64,000 bases of DNA, from assembly GCA_964550795.1 (NCBI GenBank), contig CAZKBH010000010.1:38515-102514 (forward strand). Reading direction: 5' to 3'. The first letter of the stretch is position 1; the number at the start of each line of letters is the position of its first letter. This DNA comes from M3007 sp964550795. GTDB taxonomy: Bacteria; Bacteroidota; Bacteroidia; Chitinophagales; Saprospiraceae. Positions 12,245 through 20,672 of this stretch are shown here, one piece after another. Under the pieces are notes generated by a model. That model searched no databases, was not told the origin of the DNA, and worked only from the letters and a program-made list of their open reading frames with translations. Both the position numbers and the translations under genes were made by a program.

Positions 12245-13201
12245 ATGAAAAAACTCTTATGCTCATTGGCCATTCTTATGGCCGCCGGTGTTTCGCTTAG
12301 CGCCCAGCAAGAAGCGCATTACACCCAATTCATGTACAATAAACTGTTCATCAACCCGGCCTATGCAGGCGCAAGGGGGGTGCCCAGTTTGACCGCCATC
12401 TACCGCAACCAGTGGATGGGATTTGACGGCGCACCACAGTCTATGTTGGCGAGTTTCAACGGCCCCTTTCTTTCGAAAAGGGTAGGGGTAGGCGTAAATG
12501 TTTCCCACATGAAGGTGGGCTTACAGCGCGATTTTCAGGCTTCTTTGGCCTACTCTTACGACGTAGTGGCCCAGGAGAATGTTTCCCTGCGTATCGGTTT
12601 GTCTGGCTCTTTGCGCTCCTTAGGCTTCGCCTACAATGAGGCACAGCCCGCGCAATCGGGCGACTTATCCATTGAAGATCAACGCATCAATGATTTTTAT
12701 GGCAACGTTGGCGCTGGCGTGTACGGCACCATCATGGAACAGTACTATTTTGGCGTTTCGGTCCCACGTTTGTACTCAAATGCTATTGGTCTGACCAACG
12801 GCAGTGCAACAACCTTGGCCAAGGAATATCAGCACTTTTATGGTATGGCTGGTGCAATTATCCCGCTCAGCGATGACGTCAATTTGATGCCAGCGGTATT
12901 GCTCAAATATGTAAAAAATGCACCTTTTGATGCCGACTTAAATATTAATTTGGACATCAAACAAAAAGTCACTGCAGGGCTATCCTATCGCCTCGGTGGA
13001 GACGGAAGAGGGGAATCTGTAGGCCTTTTGGCTTTCTGGCAGGCTGCTCCACAGTTTGGCATAGGGGCGGCATACGATTTTACCCTGAGCAGCTTGAAAG
13101 ACTACAATTCAGGCTCGTTTGAATTGATGCTTCAGTACGACCTGAAACAGCTCAATGATGGTAAAAAGAGAAAAATGTCGAACCCTCGGTTCTTCATGTA
13201 A
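12245..13201 (+). CDS. PorP/SprF family T9SS outer-membrane protein
   Basis: 318 residues from ATG 12245, which starts a signal peptide (MKKLLCSLAILMAAGVSLSAQ) followed directly by the family's typical start, Q-E-A-H-Y-T-Q-F-M-Y-N, then N-P-A-Y-A-G and W-M-G-F-D-G-A-P. The rest alternates beta strands as expected for an outer-membrane barrel. SprF is known to be needed for secretion and surface attachment of the adhesin SprB, and PorP-like proteins are typically encoded directly after a type B CTD adhesin, exactly as here. I infer that it handles the 6702-12113 product. Confidence 0.92.
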   Translation: MKKLLCSLAILMAAGVSLSAQQEAHYTQFMYNKLFINPAYAGARGVPSLTAIYRNQWMGFDGAPQSMLASFNGPFLSKRVGVGVNVSHMKVGLQRDFQASLAYSYDVVAQENVSLRIGLSGSLRSLGFAYNEAQPAQSGDLSIEDQRINDFYGNVGAGVYGTIMEQYYFGVSVPRLYSNAIGLTNGSATTLAKEYQHFYGMAGAIIPLSDDVNLMPAVLLKYVKNAPFDADLNINLDIKQKVTAGLSYRLGGDGRGESVGLLAFWQAAPQFGIGAAYDFTLSSLKDYNSGSFELMLQYDLKQLNDGKKRKMSNPRFFM

Positions 13202-13286
13202 TGCAAACTTCTTGAACTTGGTCAACAAAGACAATAGGTTCAAACCTCTAAAAAACCTCTCATCACCCTATAATCAGTTCAGTATC

Positions 13287-15608
13287 ATGAGATCCTATAA
13301 GCATTTTTCGCTGCTCCTCCTTAGCATGGCTTGTACCATTGGGCTTTTTGCTCAAACCGCACCAGCCTCTTTCACGCCTGTTACAGTTCAGGTGAAAAAC
13401 GAGGTGGCGGTCAATACACTTGGCTTGGAATTCAGTCCAACTTTTTACGAAGACGGCATTGTTTTCATCTCGACCAATACGGCGGGATTGAAAAAATTGA
13501 CCGACATTCAGCTAAAGTTGCCGGCAATGTCCATTCTCCGCTCTAAACGCAACGAAGAGGGTAATTTGAGTACGCCTGAGCCGTTCGCTGTTGAACTTTC
13601 TTCCTTGTATCACGAAGGCCCGGTTTGTTTTGACCGCACTGCGGAAACAGTCTATTTCTCGCGCAATGCAATGATTGATGGCAAGGAGAAAATTGCGAAG
13701 GATAAGCAACAGAAAATGCGTCTCTATGTCTCGAAAAAAACAGCGGGAGTTTGGAGTGAACCAGAGCCTTTGCCCTTTAATACCAATGAGTTCGATGATT
13801 GTCACCCTGCCATTAGTATTGATGGAGACAAGCTGTTTTTTGCATCAAACCGCCCCGGCGGCTTGGGTGGAATGGACATTTTTGTGACCTATAAAGTAGG
13901 AGAATCCTGGAGTGAGCCGGTGAATCTTGGCCCTGGAGTAAATACCCCTGGCAATGATGCATTCCCATTCATCCACGCGGACAATACGCTCTATTTTTCT
14001 TCTGATGGCCAAACGGATCGCAAAGGAGGTTTCGACTTGTATTATGCCATTCCCGAAGGAACGCAGTGGACAAAACCCATCAATATGGGAGAGCCATTTA
14101 ACACCGGTGGCGACGACATCGGCCTCATCGTTGACCTGAATAAAATCAATGGTTATTTTGCAAGTAGTGGTGCTGGTGGTGCTGGCGGCGATGAAATTTT
14201 TAGTTTTCATACCGAAAATGGCAACCTCGACGATTTTCTACTTCAAAACAAAAGGGTACCGGATCGCAACCTAGACTTAAAGGTAGTGGTGACGGATAAA
14301 ACAACCGGAACCCCAATCAAAGACGCGGAAGTCCAACTACTTAGCTACGATGGTACAAACGTAATCGGTCGGGATGAACAAGGCAACCTCATTACGGTAC
14401 AAACGATAGAAGGCAAAGAAGTGATAGGTTCCATGCCCCCAGACAAGGGCATCAATGGCGAAACGGACAGCAGAGGTCGGTTCGGAACGGATGTAAAACC
14501 AGGCAATTATGTAGTCATTATTACCAAAAAAGGCTACCAGACCAAACAGTTCCGCCTTCCTATCTCGAAACCCGGCAACGAGTTGGCTGCTCAACTGGAA
14601 AAGTCAAGCCTTGCGGGGCAAGGAAAAATCCAGTGGATTCCTACAGTATTCAATTACACCACGAACGCACCCCTGGCAGGTGCAACCCTGATTCTGACAG
14701 ATGCCAAAACAGGTACAAAAGACACCCTCATCACCGATGTAAACGGTACGTTGGATCATTATATCAATCCAGAAAGCAAGTACAAAGTGGAGATTCTTCA
14801 AGCCGGGCGAGTAATTGGTGCCACGGAAGTGAACAGCTATGGCTGGCCTGATTTGAACAAGCCGATGTTGCAAAACATCTCGGTAGCACCGCTGATGCCG
14901 GGTACTGTCATTGAACTTCCCAATATTTACTACAACTTCAATGACGCAACATTGCGCCCGGATGCTCGAAAAGATCTCAACCTGATTGTTTCACTCATGA
15001 AACAACAGCCAAATATGCGGGTCGAACTCAGAAGCCACACCGATTGCCGGGGTAGTGATGAGTACAACCAAGGGCTTAGCCAACGACGTGCCGATGGCGT
15101 GGTCGCTTATATGGAAACCCAGGGCATTGCACGCGACCGCATGGTGCCTGTAGGCTACGGAGAGAGTGAACCACGCAATATCTGCCAGGACGGGGTAGAT
15201 TGCACAGAACAAGAACACGCCCGCAACCGCCGCACCGAAGTACGAATGCTTGCAAGCATCAATGGATCAAGCATGGTTTATGTGGATGGAAGTATCGCGG
15301 GTTCAGGTTCGCCCGAAAATACCCCTGAACCAACCAATGTCAACGTGAAGCCAACTACGAGTGTCTCAGATGCAAGCAGCGATTCTTACTACGTAATAGC
15401 TGGCTCGTTTCTGATGGAATCTCGCGCGAACAATCAAATGCTCACGATGCAACAAAAGGGCTTGGCCGACGCGGAGATTGTGCGTTTCCCAAATTCAAAC
15501 TTTTTCTCCGTTTGTGTTGGTAAATTTAAAACGCGTGCGGAGGCCGCTTCTTTCAAACGCAAGTTGGATCAGGATAATATTGATGCCTTTGTTCGCGCAG
15601 TGCAATAG
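13287..15608 (+). CDS. PD40/OmpA-family peptidoglycan-anchored protein with C-terminal SPOR domain
   Basis: 773 residues; ATG 13287 opens a signal peptide (MRSYKHFSLLLLSMACTIGLFAQ). Residues about 30-330 hold WD40-like PD40 propeller repeats (S-I-D-G-D-K-L-F-F-A-S-N-R-P-G-G). Two carboxypeptidase-regulatory-like beta modules follow. An OmpA C-terminal domain begins near residue 555 (I-Y-Y-N-F-N-D-A-T-L-R-P-D-A) and carries the peptidoglycan-binding core, including R-S-H-T-D-C-R-G and R-N-R-R-T-E-V. The last roughly 75 residues (Y-Y-V-I-A-G-S-F...) look like a SPOR domain, which binds denuded glycan strands. The build resembles the T9SS component PorE. With the upstream SprF-like gene it probably anchors the adhesin-export assembly to the cell wall. 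Confidence 0.88.
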   Translation: MRSYKHFSLLLLSMACTIGLFAQTAPASFTPVTVQVKNEVAVNTLGLEFSPTFYEDGIVFISTNTAGLKKLTDIQLKLPAMSILRSKRNEEGNLSTPEPFAVELSSLYHEGPVCFDRTAETVYFSRNAMIDGKEKIAKDKQQKMRLYVSKKTAGVWSEPEPLPFNTNEFDDCHPAISIDGDKLFFASNRPGGLGGMDIFVTYKVGESWSEPVNLGPGVNTPGNDAFPFIHADNTLYFSSDGQTDRKGGFDLYYAIPEGTQWTKPINMGEPFNTGGDDIGLIVDLNKINGYFASSGAGGAGGDEIFSFHTENGNLDDFLLQNKRVPDRNLDLKVVVTDKTTGTPIKDAEVQLLSYDGTNVIGRDEQGNLITVQTIEGKEVIGSMPPDKGINGETDSRGRFGTDVKPGNYVVIITKKGYQTKQFRLPISKPGNELAAQLEKSSLAGQGKIQWIPTVFNYTTNAPLAGATLILTDAKTGTKDTLITDVNGTLDHYINPESKYKVEILQAGRVIGATEVNSYGWPDLNKPMLQNISVAPLMPGTVIELPNIYYNFNDATLRPDARKDLNLIVSLMKQQPNMRVELRSHTDCRGSDEYNQGLSQRRADGVVAYMETQGIARDRMVPVGYGESEPRNICQDGVDCTEQEHARNRRTEVRMLASINGSSMVYVDGSIAGSGSPENTPEPTNVNVKPTTSVSDASSDSYYVIAGSFLMESRANNQMLTMQQKGLADAEIVRFPNSNFFSVCVGKFKTRAEAASFKRKLDQDNIDAFVRAVQ

Positions 15609-15655
15609 GTGTACGAATTGATTGCCGGATCGCATTTTAATATCCAAGGGCTTTT

Positions 15656-15663
15656 TACCTTTG
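15656..15663 (+). promoter_or_regulatory. Candidate -7 box upstream of the ferredoxin gene
   Basis: TACCTTTG matches the Bacteroidetes -7 consensus TAnnTTTG, but no TTG lies 17-23 bp upstream. If used, transcription would begin near 15670 and the hairpin at 15687-15729 would lie in the leader. Confidence 0.3.
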
Positions 15664-15686
15664 CGGAAATTTTTGAGCGTTTAAGG

Positions 15687-15729
15687 AAGTGTGGCACACC
15701 TAAAATTATAGATAAGATGTGCCACACTT
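15687..15729. repeat. Dispersed hairpin repeat, copy 1 (AAGTGTGGCACA arms)
   Basis: Perfect 12-bp inverted arms (15687-15698 and 15718-15729) around a 19-nt AT-rich loop. Two further copies occur at 28501-28542 and 51845-51884. All lie in short intergenic spaces between same-strand genes, 20-72 nt before the next start codon. Arms are conserved while loops are not, which fits a selected RNA stem or a small palindromic repeat family. Confidence 0.75.
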
Positions 15730-15800
15730 TTCTAAACACGTTCAACTTTTAGAAAATACGATTGTTCTCCCGGTAAGAAGCAAAAAAAGAAGCACATTAA

Positions 15801-16148
15801 ATGGCAATTTTGATAACTGATGAGTGCATTAACTGTGGCGCCTGCGAACCAGAATGCCCGAACAATGCAATCTACGAAGGCGGTGTGGAATGGGCCATTT
15901 CGGATGGCAACACAGTAGTGGGTGAATATGAGCTTGAAGACGGAACAAAAGTGGATGCCGCGCGGAAACTCAGCCCAGTCTCAGATGATTACTACTACAT
16001 CGTACCCGATAAGTGTACTGAATGCACTGGATTTCACGAGGAACCACAATGTGCCGCCGTTTGTCCGGTGGACTGCTGTGTGCCAGACCCAGATCGAGTT
16101 GAATCCAAAGAGGTGCTGCTCCATCGAAAAGAGCGCTTGCATCTCTGA
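15801..16148 (+). CDS. 4Fe-4S dicluster ferredoxin (YfhL-like)
   Basis: 115 residues from ATG 15801. The first cluster motif is C-I-N-C-G-A-C-E-P-E-C-P-N at residues about 9-21. The second is C-T-E-C-T-G-F-H-E-E-P-Q-C-A-A-V-C-P-V-D, with the longer C-X2-C-X8-C-X3-C spacing found in YfhL/FdxN-type ferredoxins. There is no signal peptide, so it is a cytoplasmic electron carrier. A strong terminator hairpin follows at 16198. The gene stands alone, and its redox partners are not in the neighbourhood. Confidence 0.92.
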   Translation: MAILITDECINCGACEPECPNNAIYEGGVEWAISDGNTVVGEYELEDGTKVDAARKLSPVSDDYYYIVPDKCTECTGFHEEPQCAAVCPVDCCVPDPDRVESKEVLLHRKERLHL

Positions 16149-16197
16149 GTGCTCGGCATTCAAACTGCCGTATAGTCAAGAATCTTCGTGATTATAT

Positions 16198-16233
16198 CGC
16201 CTGCTGTCCAAACGGACAGCAGGCGATTTTTTT
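16198..16233 (+). terminator. Rho-independent terminator after the ferredoxin gene
   Basis: Perfect 12-bp stem cgcctgctgtcc / ggacagcaggcg (16198-16209 and 16214-16225) with a 4-nt loop aaac, followed on the + strand by a T run. It lies between the convergent ferredoxin gene and the permease gene ending at 16251; the T run is only on the ferredoxin side. Confidence 0.85.
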
Positions 16234-16250
16234 CAAGGGTGACGACTTCA

Positions 16251-17531
16251 TCACTTGAAACGAATTGCGCGTACCGGCGCAATACCAGACACAACCAGCG
16301 AAGGCAGCAAAAGAAAAACCAGGGTGATCGCAAGCGTACCCAGGTTGATGCTCATTACGGTAAGCCATTCAACTTTCACCGGGGCGTAGGAGAGATAATA
16401 ATCGGCTTCATTCAGGCTTATAAAGTGGAACCGATCTTGGAGCCAACAGAAACCCAGCCCCAAAAGATTGCCAAAAATCATCCCATACAAGGTAATAACG
16501 GCAGCTTGGTACAGGAAAATAGACCGGATTCGCCCGTTTTCAGTGCCAAGTGCTTTGAGGACTCCTATCATGGTGCTGCGCTCCAGTACCAAGACCAACA
16601 GCGCCGTAATCATGTTGATAATGGCCACTGCGAGCATCAGGACGAGGATGACGATTTCGTTGTAATCTTGTAGCTGTAGCCACTCAAAAATGCTCGGGAA
16701 CTTGTCGCGGATGCTGACGGAAAGTAGATCATCAGGCAAGACCTCCTCATAAATATACTGGTTGTAAAAATCCAGATCGCCCAGATCGTCCAGCCAGAGC
16801 TCGAATCCAGCCACCTGATTTTCTTCCCATCCAAGCAGGTTTTGCACCTGACGGATATCACAAAGCGCGAATTTTCGGTCATATTCTTCCAAACCAGTCT
16901 TGTAAATCCCGCAGATTTGGAACATTCGCCGGGTTTGGTTGCGTTCTTTTACAAAATGGATAATAAATTTGTCGCCCACACCCACCTGAAGCCGATCTGC
17001 AGTCTGACGGCTGATGATGATGTCGCGCGAAAATGCCGTGTCGCTGAGTGAAATGGGTCTGCCTTCGAGCAGGTAGGGTTGTAAGTTGCCCCAGTCAAAA
17101 TCAGTACTGATACCTTTGAGCAAGATCCCTTCCAAGGCTGTTTTAGTGCGGATAATCCCAGGTTTGTGGGCAAAAACCTGAATGTGTCGAATGCCTCCGC
17201 GAGGTGGTTTACCCCGCCAATCCATACGTTCGAGCAGCGCGGGAGAAATCTGCCGAACCGTATCCAGGGAAGGATAAAACGCCTGGCTTTGCTCAATCGG
17301 TTGTGGCTCATAGGATAACGAATAAGCCGTGTCTGAAATGTGAATATGCCCCCAAAACTCGAATATCTTGCGGCTGATCTCGCTCTTAAAGCCAGCGATC
17401 AGTGCCGAGGAGGCAATCATCACTGCCACACTCAGCGCCACTGCCACAACAGCGATGCGAATGATTAAGCGAGAAAAACTTTTCCCAGCCGAGAATGCAA
17501 TGCGCCGGGCGATGAAAAAAGGAAGGTTCAT
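16251..17531 (-). CDS. ABC transporter permease, LolC/LolE-FtsX family
   Basis: 426 residues, ATG at 17531. One N-terminal membrane segment follows a basic start (about residues 20-50). A large periplasmic MacB-like domain spans about residues 50-270. Three C-terminal membrane helices begin at E-I-V-I-L-V-L-M-L-A-V-A and belong to the FtsX domain, with the typical T-M-I-G-V-L-K-A-L-G cytoplasmic coupling loop. Size and layout match LolC/E, the permeases that extract lipoproteins from the inner membrane using the LolD ATPase. No lolD is present nearby, so a role in lipoprotein release is a family inference. A strong promoter lies at 17581-17613. Confidence 0.88.
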   Translation of the reverse strand: MNLPFFIARRIAFSAGKSFSRLIIRIAVVAVALSVAVMIASSALIAGFKSEISRKIFEFWGHIHISDTAYSLSYEPQPIEQSQAFYPSLDTVRQISPALLERMDWRGKPPRGGIRHIQVFAHKPGIIRTKTALEGILLKGISTDFDWGNLQPYLLEGRPISLSDTAFSRDIIISRQTADRLQVGVGDKFIIHFVKERNQTRRMFQICGIYKTGLEEYDRKFALCDIRQVQNLLGWEENQVAGFELWLDDLGDLDFYNQYIYEEVLPDDLLSVSIRDKFPSIFEWLQLQDYNEIVILVLMLAVAIINMITALLVLVLERSTMIGVLKALGTENGRIRSIFLYQAAVITLYGMIFGNLLGLGFCWLQDRFHFISLNEADYYLSYAPVKVEWLTVMSINLGTLAITLVFLLLPSLVVSGIAPVRAIRFK

Positions 17532-17580
17532 GGTATGGGTAGTCGGTTAATGGGGACACGCTGATTTGAAGGCAACGACG

Positions 17581-17613
17581 CAAATGTATCTCGCTCGGAG
17601 GCAAACCGACAAA
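17581..17613 (-). promoter_or_regulatory. Bacteroidetes-type promoter of the LolC/E-like permease gene
   Basis: On the - strand, TTTG (17613-17610), a 21-bp spacer, then TACATTTG (17588-17581): both boxes match the consensus and the spacing is ideal. Transcription should begin near 17574, giving a leader of about 43 nt. Confidence 0.75.
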
Positions 17614-17685
17614 TTTGTCAAAACTAAGAAACTGTTTTAAAACCTACATCGCATTTGCTTGTTACCCTCTGCTATTTTGATACCT

Positions 17686-19281
17686 ATGCGCAAATCCATC
17701 CTCCCATTCCCCCAAGTTCACCAACTTTCAAAGTCAGACACGGCCTATGCATCCGGCGACGCGCTCCTGAAACCGTTTTATACACATACCCCTAATCTTG
17801 ACACATTTGAGCAGGTGTTGCTGGAAAGAGCGGGCACCGAGTACCCACGAAAGGAATTGCTGGAAACGCTCAAAAGTCAATACGCCAAGTTTCCGCAACG
17901 CGAGGAAGTTAATCGAAACATCGAAGCCCTGGGGCATTCAGACACCTTCACTATCGTCACTGCACACCAGCCAAGCCTGTTTTTGGGGCCGCTCTATTTT
18001 GTCTATAAAGCACTGACAACCATTGTTTTAGCCGAAGCAGTTGAAGCCCGAAATACATCCGGAAAGCGTATTGTACCCGTGTTTGTTTTGGGAAGCGAGG
18101 ATCACGACATAGAAGAGTTAAACAAGGCAAATCTGTTTGGAAAACAACTGATTTGGCATCCTGAGGAAACGGGGCCGGTGGGCGTGATGTCCACGAAGAG
18201 CCTGGCACCTGTACTGGATGAATTACGCGCCATTCTGGGGGAAAGCGATGCCGCCCAAGTGTTGTTCGAACGAGTTGCCAACTGTTATCGCGGACAAAAA
18301 ACATTTGCAGACGCCACGCAAGCAATGCTCCACGAGTTTTTTGGAGCGCTCGGACTGGTGGTCTTGAACATGAACGATGTTGGACTGAAACGCCTTTTTA
18401 TCCCCGTCATCAAAGCAGAACTAACGGAACAGCCCGCTTTTCGTCTGGTAAACGAAACGATTGGACAGCTAAACAAAGTAGGATTCAAAACGCAGGCGGC
18501 CCCTCGGGAAATCAATCTTTTTTACATGAAGCCCGGCATGCGGGAGCGAATTGTTTTGGAGGCTGGCGTTTATAAAGTTTTACACACCGACCTGGTTTTT
18601 TCGCTGGAGGAAATTTTGGCCGAAGTGGAACAGCATCCGGAACGGTTTAGCCCCAATGTGGTGTTGCGTCCGCTCTTTCAGGAAATGGTGCTGCCCAATC
18701 TTGCCTACGTGGGTGGGGGAGGGGAGCTGGCCTATTGGTTGGAACGTAAAACACTTTTTGCCCATTTTGGGGTGCATTTCCCGATGTTGGTGCGGCGCCA
18801 TTCTGTGCTTTGGCTGGATCGGGATACCGGGAAAAAACTAGGCAAAATCGGATTTACAGCAGACCAATTTTTTGCCGATACCGAGTCCCTGATCCGCAAG
18901 TTTGTAGATATGAATGCTGCTGGCGAGGTGAGTTTGACACTAGAAATCAATGCATTGCAACATATTTTTGAGCAAATTGCGGAAAAAGCCAAAGCCGTGG
19001 ATCCTACGCTGGAAAAAGCGGTATTGGCAGATTCGGTCAAGGCAGTTTCCGGTCTGGAACATTGGCAGGGCAGACTAATCCGCGCCGAAAAACAAAAGCA
19101 CGAAACGACCCTCAACCAGCTTCGTGCGCTCAAAGAAAAACTCTATCCCTCCAACGGTTTACAGGAAAGGCACGACAACTTTTTGCCCTATGTTTTGAAA
19201 TACGGCGAAGCGTTCATCGCCACACTTAAATCATCCTTCGCGCCCTTCGATCCTGGGTTTGTGATCCTGGAAGAAGAATAA
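17686..19281 (+). CDS. bshC: Bacillithiol biosynthesis cysteine-adding enzyme BshC
   Basis: 531 residues from ATG 17686; a TTG at 17659 could extend it by nine residues but is less likely. BshC joins cysteine to glucosaminyl-malate, the last step of bacillithiol synthesis. Recognisable family features are the N-terminal V-T-A-H-Q-P-S-L-F-L-G-P motif, V-F-V-L-G-S-E-D-H-D, the P-L-F-Q-E-M-V-L-P-N-L-A-Y-V-G-G-G-G-E-L-A-Y-W segment near residue 330, and the C-terminal coiled coil. Length is typical for the family. bshA and bshB are not in this window, which is usual in Bacteroidetes, where they are scattered. It converges with the acyltransferase gene, the two stops being 3 nt apart. Confidence 0.95.
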   Translation: MRKSILPFPQVHQLSKSDTAYASGDALLKPFYTHTPNLDTFEQVLLERAGTEYPRKELLETLKSQYAKFPQREEVNRNIEALGHSDTFTIVTAHQPSLFLGPLYFVYKALTTIVLAEAVEARNTSGKRIVPVFVLGSEDHDIEELNKANLFGKQLIWHPEETGPVGVMSTKSLAPVLDELRAILGESDAAQVLFERVANCYRGQKTFADATQAMLHEFFGALGLVVLNMNDVGLKRLFIPVIKAELTEQPAFRLVNETIGQLNKVGFKTQAAPREINLFYMKPGMRERIVLEAGVYKVLHTDLVFSLEEILAEVEQHPERFSPNVVLRPLFQEMVLPNLAYVGGGGELAYWLERKTLFAHFGVHFPMLVRRHSVLWLDRDTGKKLGKIGFTADQFFADTESLIRKFVDMNAAGEVSLTLEINALQHIFEQIAEKAKAVDPTLEKAVLADSVKAVSGLEHWQGRLIRAEKQKHETTLNQLRALKEKLYPSNGLQERHDNFLPYVLKYGEAFIATLKSSFAPFDPGFVILEEE

Positions 19282-19284
19282 ATG

Positions 19285-20589
19285 TTAAATTGAGATGCAC
19301 GTTTCCAAGTCCTTGCGTTGGGCTTGGAGTGCTTCGCGGGCTGGGTGTGCCTTGGCTTTTCGGGCGGCCCTCCAGCGCAGCATGTTTTCTTTCCAAAAAA
19401 TAGAAATCCAGGCAAGTAATGGCATCAACAAAGCTACTGTGACGAGGCCGGGAAGATTGAAAACGAAACCTAAGAGCGTCAAAAGCACAAAATAAATTCC
19501 GCCCGCCAGGACGCCCATTCCCATCAATACACTGGTATAAAATTCGCGTTTTTTGATGGCTTTGTTCGTAACCCGGTACACTACCCAGCGTACCGGCCAG
19601 CCCAGTACAAAGCCAAAAAGCGCAATGGGAGCTGCGGGCAAAAGCCAGAAAAGCCACTCGTTGTTGGCATGCTCGGGATGCATCAAACCTTCATCCTCCA
19701 AACCGGCCTTTTGAAGGGCAGCTAAATATTCGGTAGTCTTGACCCGAAGGCTGTTTTTATCTTCCGGTGACATCGCATTAACCTGCCGAATCACCTCTTT
19801 TTCGCCCCAAAAACGTTGGGCCTGTTCCTCCACTACCGGAAGCCGCGTGGCCGAATGTGAATTGCGCCAAAGACTCAGCAGTTGATCCACCAGCGCGTCG
19901 TCTTCGCGGTTTTCAATGTGATAACAGAGTGATTTTAAAGCTTTTTCGATGTCCTTACACAATTTGGTAATCGCCAAGCCCGGTTTTTTTTCGTAAACTT
20001 CCCAATAATCTTTGATAAAAATAGGCTCGCCAACGATGATTTTGGCTTCATCGCGGGTGCTTAAACCGTCCACATAATTACAGCCAACCGGCACAATTTG
20101 CAGATCCTCCATTCTATGCCGCTCATAGGTGCCAAAAGCAATACGCGCAATGCCTTTTTGCGCAGGCAGCACCCGTTTGTCCAGATGGTGTTCTCCCTCA
20201 ACAAAGATGTTCACAGCCACCCGACGTACGAGTTTTTGCTGGCAAAATTCAAATACATCATCGTTGCGGTCGCGTCCCTGGTATCCGTCTCGTTGTCGGA
20301 ACACCGGGAACATATTGCAACTCATGAGTAGTTTGCGGAAAAATGGTTTGCGAAAAATATCGCCCCGCGTCATGTTATACACGGGCGGGTCGAAAAACAG
20401 ACAAAAAAAGATGGGATCAATGAATGCCGTGGGGTGATTGGCTGCAATCAAAACCGGGGTGTTCGGTTTGATGCCTTGGCGATTGTGCAAATATATTTTG
20501 CGGAACAACAGCCGATACACCACATGGATGAATGGAATGAAAAACAAATAGAGCCAGCCAGTGCTTTGGCGCGCAAGACGATAATCCAT
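19285..20589 (-). CDS. 1-acyl-glycerol-3-phosphate acyltransferase-like (PlsC family) membrane protein
   Basis: 434 residues, ATG at 20589. The PlsC fold starts after a short hydrophobic N terminus; the catalytic block N-H-P-T-A-F-I-D (His and Asp) lies near residue 50 and the substrate-binding block F-V-E-G-E-H-H near residue 148. A C-terminal extension of about 190 residues contains two to three membrane helices, as in the larger Bacteroidetes PlsC-like proteins. It probably acylates a lysophospholipid or another lipid precursor at the inner membrane; the exact acceptor is not visible. A -7 box lies only 4 nt before the ATG. Confidence 0.88.
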   Translation of the reverse strand: MDYRLARQSTGWLYLFFIPFIHVVYRLLFRKIYLHNRQGIKPNTPVLIAANHPTAFIDPIFFCLFFDPPVYNMTRGDIFRKPFFRKLLMSCNMFPVFRQRDGYQGRDRNDDVFEFCQQKLVRRVAVNIFVEGEHHLDKRVLPAQKGIARIAFGTYERHRMEDLQIVPVGCNYVDGLSTRDEAKIIVGEPIFIKDYWEVYEKKPGLAITKLCKDIEKALKSLCYHIENREDDALVDQLLSLWRNSHSATRLPVVEEQAQRFWGEKEVIRQVNAMSPEDKNSLRVKTTEYLAALQKAGLEDEGLMHPEHANNEWLFWLLPAAPIALFGFVLGWPVRWVVYRVTNKAIKKREFYTSVLMGMGVLAGGIYFVLLTLLGFVFNLPGLVTVALLMPLLAWISIFWKENMLRWRAARKAKAHPAREALQAQRKDLETCISI

Positions 20590-20593
20590 GCCG

Positions 20594-20601
20594 CAAAAGT
20601 A
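20594..20601 (-). promoter_or_regulatory. -7 promoter box abutting the acyltransferase start (leaderless candidate)
   Basis: TACTTTTG on the - strand, 4 nt before the ATG. The nearest TTTG upstream has only a 14-bp spacer, so the -33 box is poor. If used, transcription begins at or within the start codon. Confidence 0.45.
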
Positions 20602-20672
20602 GGGCAGTGAACGGGCAAATTATAGTGCTTGTCAAATGCTGATAGGGAGGTGACTTAAACCGATACTAAAAC

